A stretch of 24,678 nucleotides of DNA, from assembly GCF_902491285.1 (NCBI RefSeq), contig NZ_CABUHK010000080.1, positions 1-24,678 of the forward strand, written 5' to 3'. The position numbers and the translations under genes are program-made. This DNA is from an uncultured Bacteroides sp. GTDB taxonomy: Bacteria > Bacteroidota > Bacteroidia > Bacteroidales > Bacteroidaceae. Shown in pieces: positions 1 through 8,524 of this stretch. Numbering within the stretch: position 1 is the first letter of the stretch; the number at the start of each line of letters is the position of its first letter. The notes beneath the pieces were generated by a model. That model made no database searches. It saw nothing but the letters and a program-made list of their open reading frames with translations, and was not told where the DNA came from.

Positions 1-31
1 ATTGGGATGTTTTTTATTATCCGTATCTTTG
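1..31 (+). promoter_or_regulatory. Bacteroides-type promoter of the ygiQ-like gene
   Basis: TATCTTTG at 24-31 fits the Bacteroides -7 element TAnnTTTG. ATTG at 1-4 lies exactly 19 bp upstream, where the -33 element TTTG is expected, with one mismatch. The last G is only 4 nt before the ATG at 36, so the mRNA would have almost no 5' leader. The site is at the window edge, so anything further upstream is not visible. Confidence 0.6.
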
Positions 32-35
32 CGGC

Positions 36-1928
36 ATGAAAGAATATCGATTGACTGATTGGTTACCCACTACTAAAAAAGAAGTAGAACTTCGCGGATG
101 GAATGAATTGGACGTCATTCTCTTCAGCGCGGATGCTTATGTGGATCATCCTTCTTTTGGCGCTGCCGTTATCGGGCGTATTCTCGAAGCGGAAGGTTTG
201 AAAATAGCCATCGTACCTCAACCTAACTGGCGTGATGACCTACGTGATTTCAAAAAACTGGGACGTCCCCGTCTGTTCTTCGGCATCTCTGGTGGATGTA
301 TGGACTCGATGGTAAACAAATATACAGCCAACAAACGACTGCGTAGTGAGGATGCCTATACCCCGGACGGTCGCCCGGATATGCGTCCGGACTACCCTTC
401 TACCGTTTACAGTCAGATTCTGAAAAGGCTTTATCCTGATGTCCCCGTTATCTTAGGCGGCATTGAAGCCAGTATGAGGCGGTTAAGCCATTACGACTAT
501 TGGCAGGATAAAGTACAAAAAAGCATTTTATGTGATAGTGGCGCGGACTTGCTCATTTATGGAATGGGTGAAAAGCCAATTGTAGAATTAACCCGGAAAA
601 TGAAAAGTTTACTTCCAACAGAAGAAACTTCATTAACCGTCAACGACTTAAAAAAAATTGTTGGAACAATTCCTCAGACAGCCTATCTTTGTCGTGAGAT
701 CGAGTGGACTCCCGATGCGGAAGATATCCAGCTCTATTCGCATGAAGAATGTCTGGCAGATAAGAAAAAACAGGCAAGCAATTTCCGCCATATCGAAGAA
801 GAATCCAATAAATATGCGGCTGCACGTATCACGCAGGCTGTAGGGAATAAGATTGTGGTAGTTAATCCTCCTTACCCGCCGATGAGCCAAGAAGACCTGG
901 ACCGTTCTTTCGATTTACCATATACCCGTATGCCCCATCCCAAATATAAAGGGAAACGGATTCCGGCCTATGACATGATTAAGTTTTCCATCAATATTCA
1001 TCGGGGATGTTTTGGCGGCTGTGCATTCTGCACTATTTCCGCACATCAGGGGAAGTTTATCGTCAGCCGCAGCAAAGAATCTATTCTGAAAGAGGTAAAA
1101 GAGATTATCCAATTACCGGACTTCAAAGGATATTTAAGTGACTTGGGTGGTCCTTCTGCTAACATGTATCAGATGAAAGGAAAAGATGAGTCTATTTGTA
1201 AGAAATGCAAACGACCGTCGTGCATTCATCCGAAAGTTTGCCCGAATCTGAATTCGGATCATCGCCCGTTACTGGATATTTATCATGCGGTAGATGCTTT
1301 GCCCGGCATAAAAAAATCCTTTATCGGTAGTGGGGTACGTTATGATTTGCTGCTCCATCAAAGCAAAGATGCAGCTATCAATCGCAGTACTGCCGAATAT
1401 ACCCGTGAGCTGATTATCAATCACGTCAGCGGCCGTCTGAAAGTGGCTCCCGAGCATACCAGTGAGCGTGTATTGTCTATTATGCGCAAGCCGTCTTTTG
1501 AACAGTTCGAAACATTCAAGAAGATATTCGACCGTATCAATAAAGAAGAAAATCTGCGTCAGCAACTGATTCCTTATTTTATCTCTTCACACCCGGGATG
1601 CAAGGAAGAAGATATGGCGGAACTCGCCGTTATCACCAAACGGCTGGACTTTCACCTGGAGCAAGTACAGGACTTCACTCCTACTCCGATGACAGTAGCC
1701 ACCGAAGCATGGTACACGGGATTTCATCCGTACACCTTGGAGCCGGTATTCAGCGCTAAAACTCAACGGGAGAAACTGGCTCAACGCCAATTCTTCTTCT
1801 GGTATAAACCGGAAGAACGAAAGAACATCATCAACGAGTTGAGACGTATCGGGCGTTCGGACCTGATAGATAAACTATATGGAAAAGGAAAAGAAGTAGA
1901 AAGAAACAAAGGTAGAGGAAAAAGATAA
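36..1928 (+). CDS. ygiQ: YgiQ family radical SAM protein
   Basis: This 630-residue protein is a YgiQ-type (UPF0313) radical SAM enzyme. The N-terminal block contains DAYVDHPSFG, a hallmark of the family. The radical SAM cluster is Cys325-x3-Cys329-x2-Cys332 (RGCFGGCAFC), which would bind a 4Fe-4S cluster and S-adenosylmethionine. A second conserved group, Cys388, Cys391, Cys396 and Cys402, may hold another metal site. The C-terminus from about residue 560 (DFTPTPMTVATEAWYTG) is the usual YgiQ tail, ending in a basic stretch. Length is normal for the family. The reaction is not known to me, so only the enzyme class is claimed. The ATG at 36 is kept because conserved sequence begins within about ten residues of it. 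It converges on mfd with an 18-bp gap and shares a terminator hairpin with it. Confidence 0.93.
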   Translation: MKEYRLTDWLPTTKKEVELRGWNELDVILFSADAYVDHPSFGAAVIGRILEAEGLKIAIVPQPNWRDDLRDFKKLGRPRLFFGISGGCMDSMVNKYTANKRLRSEDAYTPDGRPDMRPDYPSTVYSQILKRLYPDVPVILGGIEASMRRLSHYDYWQDKVQKSILCDSGADLLIYGMGEKPIVELTRKMKSLLPTEETSLTVNDLKKIVGTIPQTAYLCREIEWTPDAEDIQLYSHEECLADKKKQASNFRHIEEESNKYAAARITQAVGNKIVVVNPPYPPMSQEDLDRSFDLPYTRMPHPKYKGKRIPAYDMIKFSINIHRGCFGGCAFCTISAHQGKFIVSRSKESILKEVKEIIQLPDFKGYLSDLGGPSANMYQMKGKDESICKKCKRPSCIHPKVCPNLNSDHRPLLDIYHAVDALPGIKKSFIGSGVRYDLLLHQSKDAAINRSTAEYTRELIINHVSGRLKVAPEHTSERVLSIMRKPSFEQFETFKKIFDRINKEENLRQQLIPYFISSHPGCKEEDMAELAVITKRLDFHLEQVQDFTPTPMTVATEAWYTGFHPYTLEPVFSAKTQREKLAQRQFFFWYKPEERKNIINELRRIGRSDLIDKLYGKGKEVERNKGRGKR

Positions 1929-1957
1929 ATAGGCAGGACTGACTGTCTATTTATCTT
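1922..1957. terminator. Bidirectional terminator shared by ygiQ and mfd
   Basis: Arms 1922-1936 and 1943-1957 form a 15-bp stem with one G-T pair and the 6-nt loop gactga. The ygiQ stop TAA (1926-1928) is in the left arm and the mfd stop (1947-1949, TAG on the minus strand) is in the right arm. T-rich sequence follows on each strand: ttcttttacc on plus, and a tttttcc run on minus. The structure was read by eye and no energy was computed. Confidence 0.7.
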
Positions 1958-4900
1958 CTTTTACCGGCAGCGCTACAATCTCCTGCAGCACACTGACTGC
2001 TGTCTCTACATTCGACACATCCTTAATCAACATACTCCGCTTTCCATTCTGTTCCCTCAAATCACAACGACGGGTATATTTCATCATATAGTCTATAACC
2101 TTACCGAAAGCCTGGCTCTGGTAGAACGGACTCTCAGGGTTGGAAACAAAGAACAAGGTCATACGTCCGCCTTTCAGGAATATTTTCTCTGCTCCCAAAC
2201 GTGCTGCGAGGCGGCGAAGAGGAACAATACGCAACAATTCCTGTGTTTCCGGTGGAACAGGACCAAAACGGTCTTCGAGCCGGGAACGGAAAGCGTCCAC
2301 GTCTTTATCTAATGTCAAGCCATCCAGTTCGCGATAGAGCAACATACGTTCACTGCTACCGGTTACGTAATTGGCAGGCAACAAAAGCTCAAGATCACTT
2401 TCCACCTGACATTCGTCTACAAATCCTTCACCACTAATCTGTCCTTCACCCTTGATTTCATCTGCGTACAAATCCGCAAATTCATCGTTTTTCAGTTCAT
2501 GGACGGCTTCGGAAAGAATCTTCTGATAAGTTTCATATCCCAAATCGGCAACGAATCCACTTTGTTCTGCACCGAGCAGATTTCCTGCTCCACGAATATC
2601 CAAATCCTGCATAGCAATATGGATTCCGCTTCCAAGATCACTAAAGTTCTCGATTGCCTGAAGCCGGCGTTTTCCTTCTGTCGTAAGGCTGCTCAATGGC
2701 GGAGCCAGCAGATAGCAGAAAGCTTTCTTATTGCTACGTCCTACTCGACCACGCATTTGGTGAAGGTCACTCAATCCAAAATTTTGGGCTTGATTGATGA
2801 TGATAGTATTGGCATTCGGAATATCAATACCACTTTCGATAATGGTTGTTGCCAGAAGTACATCATAATCATAGTTGACAAAGTCTAAAATGATTTTCTC
2901 CAGTTGCGATGGTTCCATCTGCCCATGTCCGATTGCTACACGGCAATCCGGGATATGACGTTCAATCATCGCTTTCAATTCCGGCAGATTGGCAATTCGG
3001 TTGTTGACAAAGAAAACCTGACCGTTACGGCTCATTTCAAAATTAATAGCATCCGTGATTACTTCTTCATTGAAGGTGTGAACTTCGGTCTGAATCGGAT
3101 AACGGTTGGGCGGCGGAGTAGAAATCACACTTAAGTCACGCGCACCCATCAATGAAAATTGAAGTGTACGGGGAATCGGGGTAGCAGTCATCGTCAATGT
3201 ATCTACATTCACTTTCAACTGACGCAGTTTTTCCTTTACGGAAACTCCGAACTTCTGTTCCTCGTCAACAATCAACAGCCCCAGGTCTTTAAACTGAACA
3301 TCTTTTCCCAAGATACGGTGCGTGCCTATAAGGATACCGATTTCCCCTTCTTTCAATCCTTTCAGAACCGCTTTGGACTGTGATGCCGTACGTGCGCGAC
3401 TTAAATAATCTACCCGGCAAGGCAATCCTTTCAAACGTTCGCGGAATGTCTGAAAATGCTGGTAGGCAAGCACTGTTGTCGGCACCAGGACAGCTACCTG
3501 TTTATTATCGGCTACCGCTTTGAAAGCAGCACGAACAGCAACCTCTGTTTTTCCGAAACCTACATCTCCGCAGACCAAACGGTCCATCGGACGGTCACTC
3601 TCCATATCAGCCTTGACTTCAATAGTCGCTTTACTCTGATCGGGTGTATCTTCATAAATAAAGGACGCTTCCAGTTCACGCTGCAAGAAACTGTCAGGAC
3701 TATAAGAAAACCCTTTCTCCTGCCGACGTTGCGAGTACAGTTTAATCAAATCACGGGCAATATCCTTTATTTTGCTCTTTGTGCGTTCTTTCAGTTTCTC
3801 CCATGCACCCGTGCCCAATTTATTCAGTCGTGGAGCTTCGCCTTCCTTCCCTTTATATTTGGAAACTTTATGCAGGGAATGAATAGAAACGAATACCACA
3901 TCTTCATTCTGAAAGACCAGTTTCAGAACTTCCTGCGTAGTATCCCCATTCGGAATACGTACCAGCCCTGAGAAACGTCCGATACCATGATCCGTATGCA
4001 CGACATAATCACCCGGAGTAAACTGATTCAATTCTTTCAACGAAAGAGCTACTTTTCCCGAACGGGCCTTATCACTTTTTAAATTATATTTATGGAAACG
4101 GTCGAACAACTGATGGTCTGTAAAGATACAAAGCCGTAAAGTGTTGTCTACAAATCCTTCATGAATAGTACGCTCGACAGGCGTAAATTGTATCTTATCA
4201 CCACGATCCTCAAAAATAGCCTTGATGCGCTCCGTTTGCTTTGTACTATCGCTACAGATGTAAAGCGAATATCCTTTTTCCAGATAGTCTTTGAAAGAGT
4301 TTGCCACCAAATCAAAATTCTTATGAAAGATAGGTTGGGCGGAAGTACTGAAAGTGATACTGGCATTCGGTGTACCGGTCGGCTTGTTACCAAACTCCAA
4401 CCGGCGAAAATCAAGCGCACGTATCGTAAATTCACTGCCGTCTATCAATTTTCCCTCCAAAGTAATCCCCCCATTCTCTTCGGCTTCCTGAACAGCTATT
4501 GCCTGCGGAGTCAACGCCTCATCATGCACCACCTGTATCCGTTCACGCAACCAAAGGAAATCACGCATCGCCAAAGTCGTCTCTTTCGGGATAAAATCAA
4601 GGAAAGAAGTAGTCACATCTCCCGTCACTGCCAAGTCAGGTACAATAGACACTCCGTCTTTCTTCTCACGGGATAACTGGGTTTCCACTTCAAAAGTCCG
4701 GACACTCTCTACTTCATCGCCAAAGAAGTCAATACGATAGGGATATTCCGAAGCAAAAGAGAAGACGTCGATAATGCTGCCGCGAACAGCGTATTGTCCC
4801 GGTTCATATACATAGTCTACATATTCAAAGCCGTAGCTATGCAAAACGTCCGTTATAAAAGTGGTATCCACTTTCTCGCCGACATTCAGTTTCAACGTTT

Positions 4901-5324
4901 TGCTGCTCAATCCTTTACGGGACACAACTTTCTCAGCCAACGCATCCGGATAAGTTACGATACACAATCCCTTCTCCCCTTTCTGCAAACGGCTCAGTAC
5001 TTCCGTACGAAGAATCTCATTCGCCGCGTCTTTTTGGCCATACTTGATGGAACGTCGGAAGGAAGAGGGAAAGAAAAGCACTGTCTCCGCACCCAATATT
5101 TGTGTCAGGTCGTGATAGAAATATCCGGCCTCTTCAAGATCACCTAAAATAAATACAAACGGACAACCACCCTCTTGCACCAATACAGAAGAAAAAAGGG
5201 AAGCAGCAGATGCACACAGCCCGCCACAAAAGATAGTTTGAACAGAAGTGTCCTTCAACAAGCGCTTCATAACTGCCGTATTGGGGTGGGCAGCATATTG
5301 TTGTTGCAACTCAGTTATTGTCAT
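1947..5324 (-). CDS. mfd: Transcription-repair coupling factor Mfd
   Basis: Mfd removes RNA polymerase stalled at DNA lesions and recruits UvrA for nucleotide excision repair. Domains in order (numbered from an upstream GTG at 5342; subtract 6 for the chosen ATG): a UvrB-like N-terminal module, about 1-350; the RNA-polymerase-interacting domain starting near 437 (GDYVVHTDHGIGRFSGL); a RecG/SF2-type translocase with Walker A GDVGFGKTE near 591, the DEEQ box near 691, TATPIPRTLQ near 717 and motif VI GRVGRSNKKAF near 862; and a C-terminal regulatory domain from about 1000. Total length is the usual 1.1-1.2 kb in residues. I place the start at ATG 5324 because a -7 promoter element at 5345-5352 would begin transcription at about 5340, inside or after the alternative GTG. 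The gene is monocistronic as seen here. Confidence 0.96.
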   Translation of the reverse strand: MTITELQQQYAAHPNTAVMKRLLKDTSVQTIFCGGLCASAASLFSSVLVQEGGCPFVFILGDLEEAGYFYHDLTQILGAETVLFFPSSFRRSIKYGQKDAANEILRTEVLSRLQKGEKGLCIVTYPDALAEKVVSRKGLSSKTLKLNVGEKVDTTFITDVLHSYGFEYVDYVYEPGQYAVRGSIIDVFSFASEYPYRIDFFGDEVESVRTFEVETQLSREKKDGVSIVPDLAVTGDVTTSFLDFIPKETTLAMRDFLWLRERIQVVHDEALTPQAIAVQEAEENGGITLEGKLIDGSEFTIRALDFRRLEFGNKPTGTPNASITFSTSAQPIFHKNFDLVANSFKDYLEKGYSLYICSDSTKQTERIKAIFEDRGDKIQFTPVERTIHEGFVDNTLRLCIFTDHQLFDRFHKYNLKSDKARSGKVALSLKELNQFTPGDYVVHTDHGIGRFSGLVRIPNGDTTQEVLKLVFQNEDVVFVSIHSLHKVSKYKGKEGEAPRLNKLGTGAWEKLKERTKSKIKDIARDLIKLYSQRRQEKGFSYSPDSFLQRELEASFIYEDTPDQSKATIEVKADMESDRPMDRLVCGDVGFGKTEVAVRAAFKAVADNKQVAVLVPTTVLAYQHFQTFRERLKGLPCRVDYLSRARTASQSKAVLKGLKEGEIGILIGTHRILGKDVQFKDLGLLIVDEEQKFGVSVKEKLRQLKVNVDTLTMTATPIPRTLQFSLMGARDLSVISTPPPNRYPIQTEVHTFNEEVITDAINFEMSRNGQVFFVNNRIANLPELKAMIERHIPDCRVAIGHGQMEPSQLEKIILDFVNYDYDVLLATTIIESGIDIPNANTIIINQAQNFGLSDLHQMRGRVGRSNKKAFCYLLAPPLSSLTTEGKRRLQAIENFSDLGSGIHIAMQDLDIRGAGNLLGAEQSGFVADLGYETYQKILSEAVHELKNDEFADLYADEIKGEGQISGEGFVDECQVESDLELLLPANYVTGSSERMLLYRELDGLTLDKDVDAFRSRLEDRFGPVPPETQELLRIVPLRRLAARLGAEKIFLKGGRMTLFFVSNPESPFYQSQAFGKVIDYMMKYTRRCDLREQNGKRSMLIKDVSNVETAVSVLQEIVALPVKEDK

Positions 5325-5344
5325 ACCTATTAAAAATTTCACCG

Positions 5345-5352
5345 CAAAAGTA
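5345..5352 (-). promoter_or_regulatory. -7 promoter element of mfd
   Basis: On the minus strand this reads TACTTTTG, a full match to TAnnTTTG. It lies 20 nt upstream of ATG 5324, leaving a leader of about 15-20 nt. A -33 TTTG is not evident at the standard spacing. The position argues against the GTG at 5342 as the start codon. Confidence 0.6.
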
Positions 5353-5433
5353 CAAAAAATAATGGGAGTACATACTTAAAGGATAGAAGTATTACAGGAA
5401 GGCGCTTCCCAATGAAGTATAGCACACGTTAAA

Positions 5434-5465
5434 TTTTCCTTAGTTCATCTATAACTAAAGGAAAA
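5434..5465. promoter_or_regulatory. Inverted repeat upstream of the glycosyltransferase operon (candidate operator)
   Basis: Left arm 5434-5445 (ttttccttagtt) and right arm 5453-5465 (aactaaaggaaaa) are complementary apart from a single-base bulge, with the 7-nt spacer catctat. The repeat ends 4 bp before the -7 element at 5470-5477 and covers the -33 region. The neighbouring gene on the left is transcribed away from it, so it is not placed as a terminator for any gene seen here. An operator or activator site is an inference from position. Confidence 0.45.
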
Positions 5466-5469
5466 GAGC

Positions 5470-5477
5470 TACTTTTG
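5470..5477 (+). promoter_or_regulatory. -7 promoter element of the six-gene operon
   Basis: TACTTTTG matches TAnnTTTG exactly and lies 23 nt upstream of the ATG at 5501. I find no further good match in front of the five downstream genes, so this is the likely promoter for the whole 5501-10822 unit. The -33 region is poor, which fits a promoter that needs an activator or an alternative sigma factor. Confidence 0.6.
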
Positions 5478-5500
5478 TTTCTAAATTTTATAGTAACTAT

Positions 5501-6244
5501 ATGCAAACATCGGATAGCATCGTAATTATCCCCACCTATAATGAAAGGGAGAACATAGAAAATATCATCCGTGCCGTTTTCGGACTTCCCCAAGTATTCC
5601 ATATTCTGGTTATAGAGGACGGTTCTCCGGACGGAACGGCAAATATAGTAAAAACTCTGCAACAAGAATTTCCTGAACGTCTTTTCATGATTGAACGCAA
5701 AGGAAAGTTAGGGCTGGGCACCGCCTATATCGCCGGTTTCAAATGGGCACTGCAACATGCCTACGAATATATCTTCGAAATGGATGCCGACTTCAGCCAT
5801 AACCCGAATGATCTCCCACGTCTGTATCAGGCCTGCTCGGAACAAGGCGGAGATGTGTCTATCGGTTCCCGTTATGTCAGCGGAGTGAATGTAGTAAACT
5901 GGCCGATGGGACGGGTACTGATGTCGTACTTCGCATCCAAATATGTGAGATTCATCACAGGTATTCCCGTGCACGACACTACAGCCGGATTCGTCTGCTA
6001 CCGCCGCCAGGTATTGGAAACGATTGATTTAGACCATATTCGTTTCAAAGGATATGCTTTTCAGATTGAAATGAAATTCACCGCTTATAAATGTGGGTTT
6101 AAAATCATCGAAGTTCCCGTCATCTTCATCAATCGCGAACTAGGCACTTCCAAGATGAACAGCAGTATCTTTGGAGAAGCCATATTCGGTGTGATTAAAT
6201 TAAAAACAAATAGTTGGTTCCATAAATTCCCGCAAAAGAAATGA
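5501..6244 (+). CDS. GT2 glycosyltransferase, polyprenol-phosphate mannose synthase-like
   Basis: A 247-residue family 2 glycosyltransferase of the dolichol-phosphate mannosyltransferase (DPM1) type. It would transfer a sugar, probably mannose from GDP-mannose, to a polyprenyl phosphate at the cytoplasmic face of the membrane. Visible motifs are IPTYNERENI at the N-terminus, EDGSPDGTA, the metal/nucleotide-binding DADFSHNP, and the DPM-type block HDTTAGFVCYRR. There is no C-terminal membrane domain, as in the short soluble DPM1 class. The substrate is inferred from family and not shown by the sequence. Its TGA overlaps the ATG of the dihydroorotase gene by 4 bp (ATGA), so the two are translationally coupled. 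Confidence 0.88.
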   Translation: MQTSDSIVIIPTYNERENIENIIRAVFGLPQVFHILVIEDGSPDGTANIVKTLQQEFPERLFMIERKGKLGLGTAYIAGFKWALQHAYEYIFEMDADFSHNPNDLPRLYQACSEQGGDVSIGSRYVSGVNVVNWPMGRVLMSYFASKYVRFITGIPVHDTTAGFVCYRRQVLETIDLDHIRFKGYAFQIEMKFTAYKCGFKIIEVPVIFINRELGTSKMNSSIFGEAIFGVIKLKTNSWFHKFPQKK

Positions 6245-7578
6245 AACGTACACTGATCCAAAATGCCATTATTGTCAACGAAGGAAGAAAAGTACCGGGC
6301 TCAGTCGTAATCGAAGACGAGAAAATCGCCGAGATATTGACTGGTGAAGAAAAGACAACCGTACCTTGTGATGAAATCATAGACGCAACCGGATGTTACC
6401 TATTGCCCGGCGTCATCGACGAACATGTACATTTCCGTGACCCCGGACTGACTCATAAAGCGGACATTACCACAGAAAGCCGTGCCGCAGCAGTCGGGGG
6501 CGTTACTTCTATCATGGATATGCCGAATACGAACCCGCAGACAACCACTCTGGAAGTCTTGGATGAGAAATTCGCTCTATTGGGAGAAAAGTCATCTGTC
6601 AACTATTCCTGCTATTTCGGAGCAACCAATAATAACTACACCCAGTTTGCACAACTGGACAAGCACCGTGTTTGCGGAGTGAAGTTATTTATGGGTTCGA
6701 GCACCGGGAACATGTTGGTAGACCGCATGGCCAGCCTGCGCAATATATTCGGCGGAACCGATTTGCTTATCGCTGCCCATTGCGAAGACCAGGGAATCAT
6801 CAAAGAAAATACGGATAAATATAAAAAAGAATACGGAGACGATGTGCCTCTGGCTCTCCATCCTGTGATCCGGTCGGAAGAGGCTTGTTACCGCTCTTCC
6901 GAACTGGCTGTACAACTGGCACGCGAGGCAAACGCCCGCCTGCACATCATGCACATTTCTACCGCTAAAGAACTACGTTTATTTTCTGACGCTCCTTTGG
7001 CGGAAAAGAGAATTACAGCAGAAGCCTGTGTTTCACATTTACTCTTTACGGAGAACAATTATGGGACACTAGGCGCACGCATCAAGTGCAACCCCGCCAT
7101 TAAAACTGCCGAAGACCGGAAAGCTTTGCAGGAAGCTGTCAACAGCGGCCTGATTGATGCCATTGCAACCGACCATGCTCCTCACCTGCTAAACGAGAAA
7201 GAAGGCGGAGCTTTAAAAGCCATGTCCGGGATGCCAATGATACAGTTTTCATTAGTCAGTATGTTGGAACTTGTGGATAAGGGAATCTTCCCTATCGAAA
7301 AAGTAGTGGAAAAGATGTCTCATGCACCAGCTCAAATGTATCAAATAAATAACCGTGGATTTATTCATAAAGGTTATCAGGCAGACCTTGTATTGGTACG
7401 CCCCGACTCCGAATGGACGGTAACGGCAGATTGTATTTTAAGTAAATGCAAATGGAGCCCGCTGGAAGGACGCACCTTACACTGGAAAGTGGAGAAAACA
7501 TTTGTAAACGGGCATCTGTTATACAATAATGGAGAAATAGACGACACCTATCGCGGGCAAGAATTAAGATTCAGATAA
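6241..7578 (+). CDS. pyrC: Dihydroorotase (class I)
   Basis: Dihydroorotase interconverts N-carbamoyl-aspartate and dihydroorotate in pyrimidine synthesis. The 445-residue sequence has the amidohydrolase metal motif His62-Val-His64 in DEHVHFRDPG, the family block MDMPNTNP, the expected carbamylated lysine in GVKLFMGSS, metal histidines in AAHCED and MHIST, and the catalytic aspartate Asp311 in ATDHAPH. Length and motifs match the class I (about 45-kDa) type, not the short E. coli type. It is second in the operon, overlapping the glycosyltransferase stop by 4 bp and followed after 23 bp by the MetH reactivation protein. No other pyrimidine gene is in the window. Confidence 0.94.
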   Translation: MKRTLIQNAIIVNEGRKVPGSVVIEDEKIAEILTGEEKTTVPCDEIIDATGCYLLPGVIDEHVHFRDPGLTHKADITTESRAAAVGGVTSIMDMPNTNPQTTTLEVLDEKFALLGEKSSVNYSCYFGATNNNYTQFAQLDKHRVCGVKLFMGSSTGNMLVDRMASLRNIFGGTDLLIAAHCEDQGIIKENTDKYKKEYGDDVPLALHPVIRSEEACYRSSELAVQLAREANARLHIMHISTAKELRLFSDAPLAEKRITAEACVSHLLFTENNYGTLGARIKCNPAIKTAEDRKALQEAVNSGLIDAIATDHAPHLLNEKEGGALKAMSGMPMIQFSLVSMLELVDKGIFPIEKVVEKMSHAPAQMYQINNRGFIHKGYQADLVLVRPDSEWTVTADCILSKCKWSPLEGRTLHWKVEKTFVNGHLLYNNGEIDDTYRGQELRFR

Positions 7579-7601
7579 AGAATATTCGTCATCAATAGCA
7601 T

Positions 7602-8510
7602 ATGAGTACTGTTTTATCCTACAAAATACATTCTGTCAGCCCTTACATCAACTGGATTTACTTTTTCCACGCGTGGGGTTTTCAGCCGCGTTTCGCAGCT
7701 ATCGCCAACATTCACGGATGCGATTCCTGCCGTGCTTTGTGGCTGACCACCTTCCCTGAAGAAGAACGCAGCAAAGCTTCCGAAGCCATGCAGCTATTCA
7801 AAGAAGCGAACCGGATGCTGGACTCGCTCGACCGGGACTATGAAGTGAAAACAATTTTCAAACTCTGCAAGGCTAATTCCGATGGAGATAATCTGCTGAT
7901 TGAAAAGGGAAAAGACCAATTCATCACCTTTCCCTTGCTTCGCCAGCAAACACATAAAAGAGACGGCAGTCCTTTCGTTTGCCTGAGCGACTTCATTCGC
8001 CCGCTATCTTCCGGTATCCCGGATATCATCGGCGCTTTTGCCTCTTCCATCGACGCAGATATGGAAGGATTGTATGAACAGGATCCTTATAAACATTTAC
8101 TTGTACAAACCCTCTCCGACCGCCTTGCAGAAGCAGCTACGGAGAAAATGCACGAATACGTACGTAAAGAAGCATGGGGTTACGCTAAAGACGAGAACTT
8201 AGGTATAGCAGATTTATTAGTTGAGAAATATCAAGGCATCCGCCCTGCAGTCGGTTATCCTTCTTTGCCCGATCAATCCGTCAACTTCCTGCTGGACGAA
8301 CTGCTGGACATGAAACAGATAGGCATTTCGCTGACTGAAAACGGAGCCATGTATCCTCATGCTTCCGTTTGCGGACTTATGTTCGCTCACCCGGCTGCCG
8401 AGTACTTCTCTGTCGGAAAGATTGGAGAAGACCAGCTCGAAGATTACGCCCGCCGCCGGGGAAAAAGTGTAGAAGAAATCCGTAAATTCCTGGCAGCCAA
8501 TTTACAATAG
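7602..8510 (+). CDS. Stand-alone methionine synthase (MetH) activation-domain protein
   Basis: The whole 302-residue protein corresponds to the C-terminal AdoMet-binding reactivation domain of cobalamin-dependent methionine synthase. Compared from memory with E. coli MetH, it keeps the entry YINWIYFFHAW, the LLRQQT block, VRKEAWGYAKDENL (near 187), the AdoMet-binding RPAVGYP (residues 214-220), SLTENGAMYPHASVCG, and the closing QLEDYARRRG. In MetH this domain donates the methyl group that rescues oxidised cob(II)alamin. Here it lacks the homocysteine, folate and B12 modules, so it should act in trans on a MetH encoded elsewhere. It is preceded by dihydroorotase and followed after 14 bp by a sigma factor. 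No B12 riboswitch is seen nearby. Confidence 0.9.
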   Translation: MSTVLSYKIHSVSPYINWIYFFHAWGFQPRFAAIANIHGCDSCRALWLTTFPEEERSKASEAMQLFKEANRMLDSLDRDYEVKTIFKLCKANSDGDNLLIEKGKDQFITFPLLRQQTHKRDGSPFVCLSDFIRPLSSGIPDIIGAFASSIDADMEGLYEQDPYKHLLVQTLSDRLAEAATEKMHEYVRKEAWGYAKDENLGIADLLVEKYQGIRPAVGYPSLPDQSVNFLLDELLDMKQIGISLTENGAMYPHASVCGLMFAHPAAEYFSVGKIGEDQLEDYARRRGKSVEEIRKFLAANLQ

Positions 8511-8524
8511 CAATTATAGACTCC

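Noticed and set aside
3456..4676. Two 171-codon plus-strand frames opposite mfd (3456-3971 and 4161-4676)
   Set aside because: They lie fully inside the strongly conserved mfd gene on the other strand, show no recognisable domain, and have no promoter or start context of their own.
5490..5500. Short palindrome atagt-a-actat just before the glycosyltransferase ATG
   Set aside because: Arms of 5 bp in AT-rich DNA occur often by chance; no further support.
7602..8510. Truncated or broken full-length metH
   Set aside because: The upstream sequence is an intact dihydroorotase gene, the frame has its own start and covers the complete activation domain, so it is a stand-alone gene and not a remnant.
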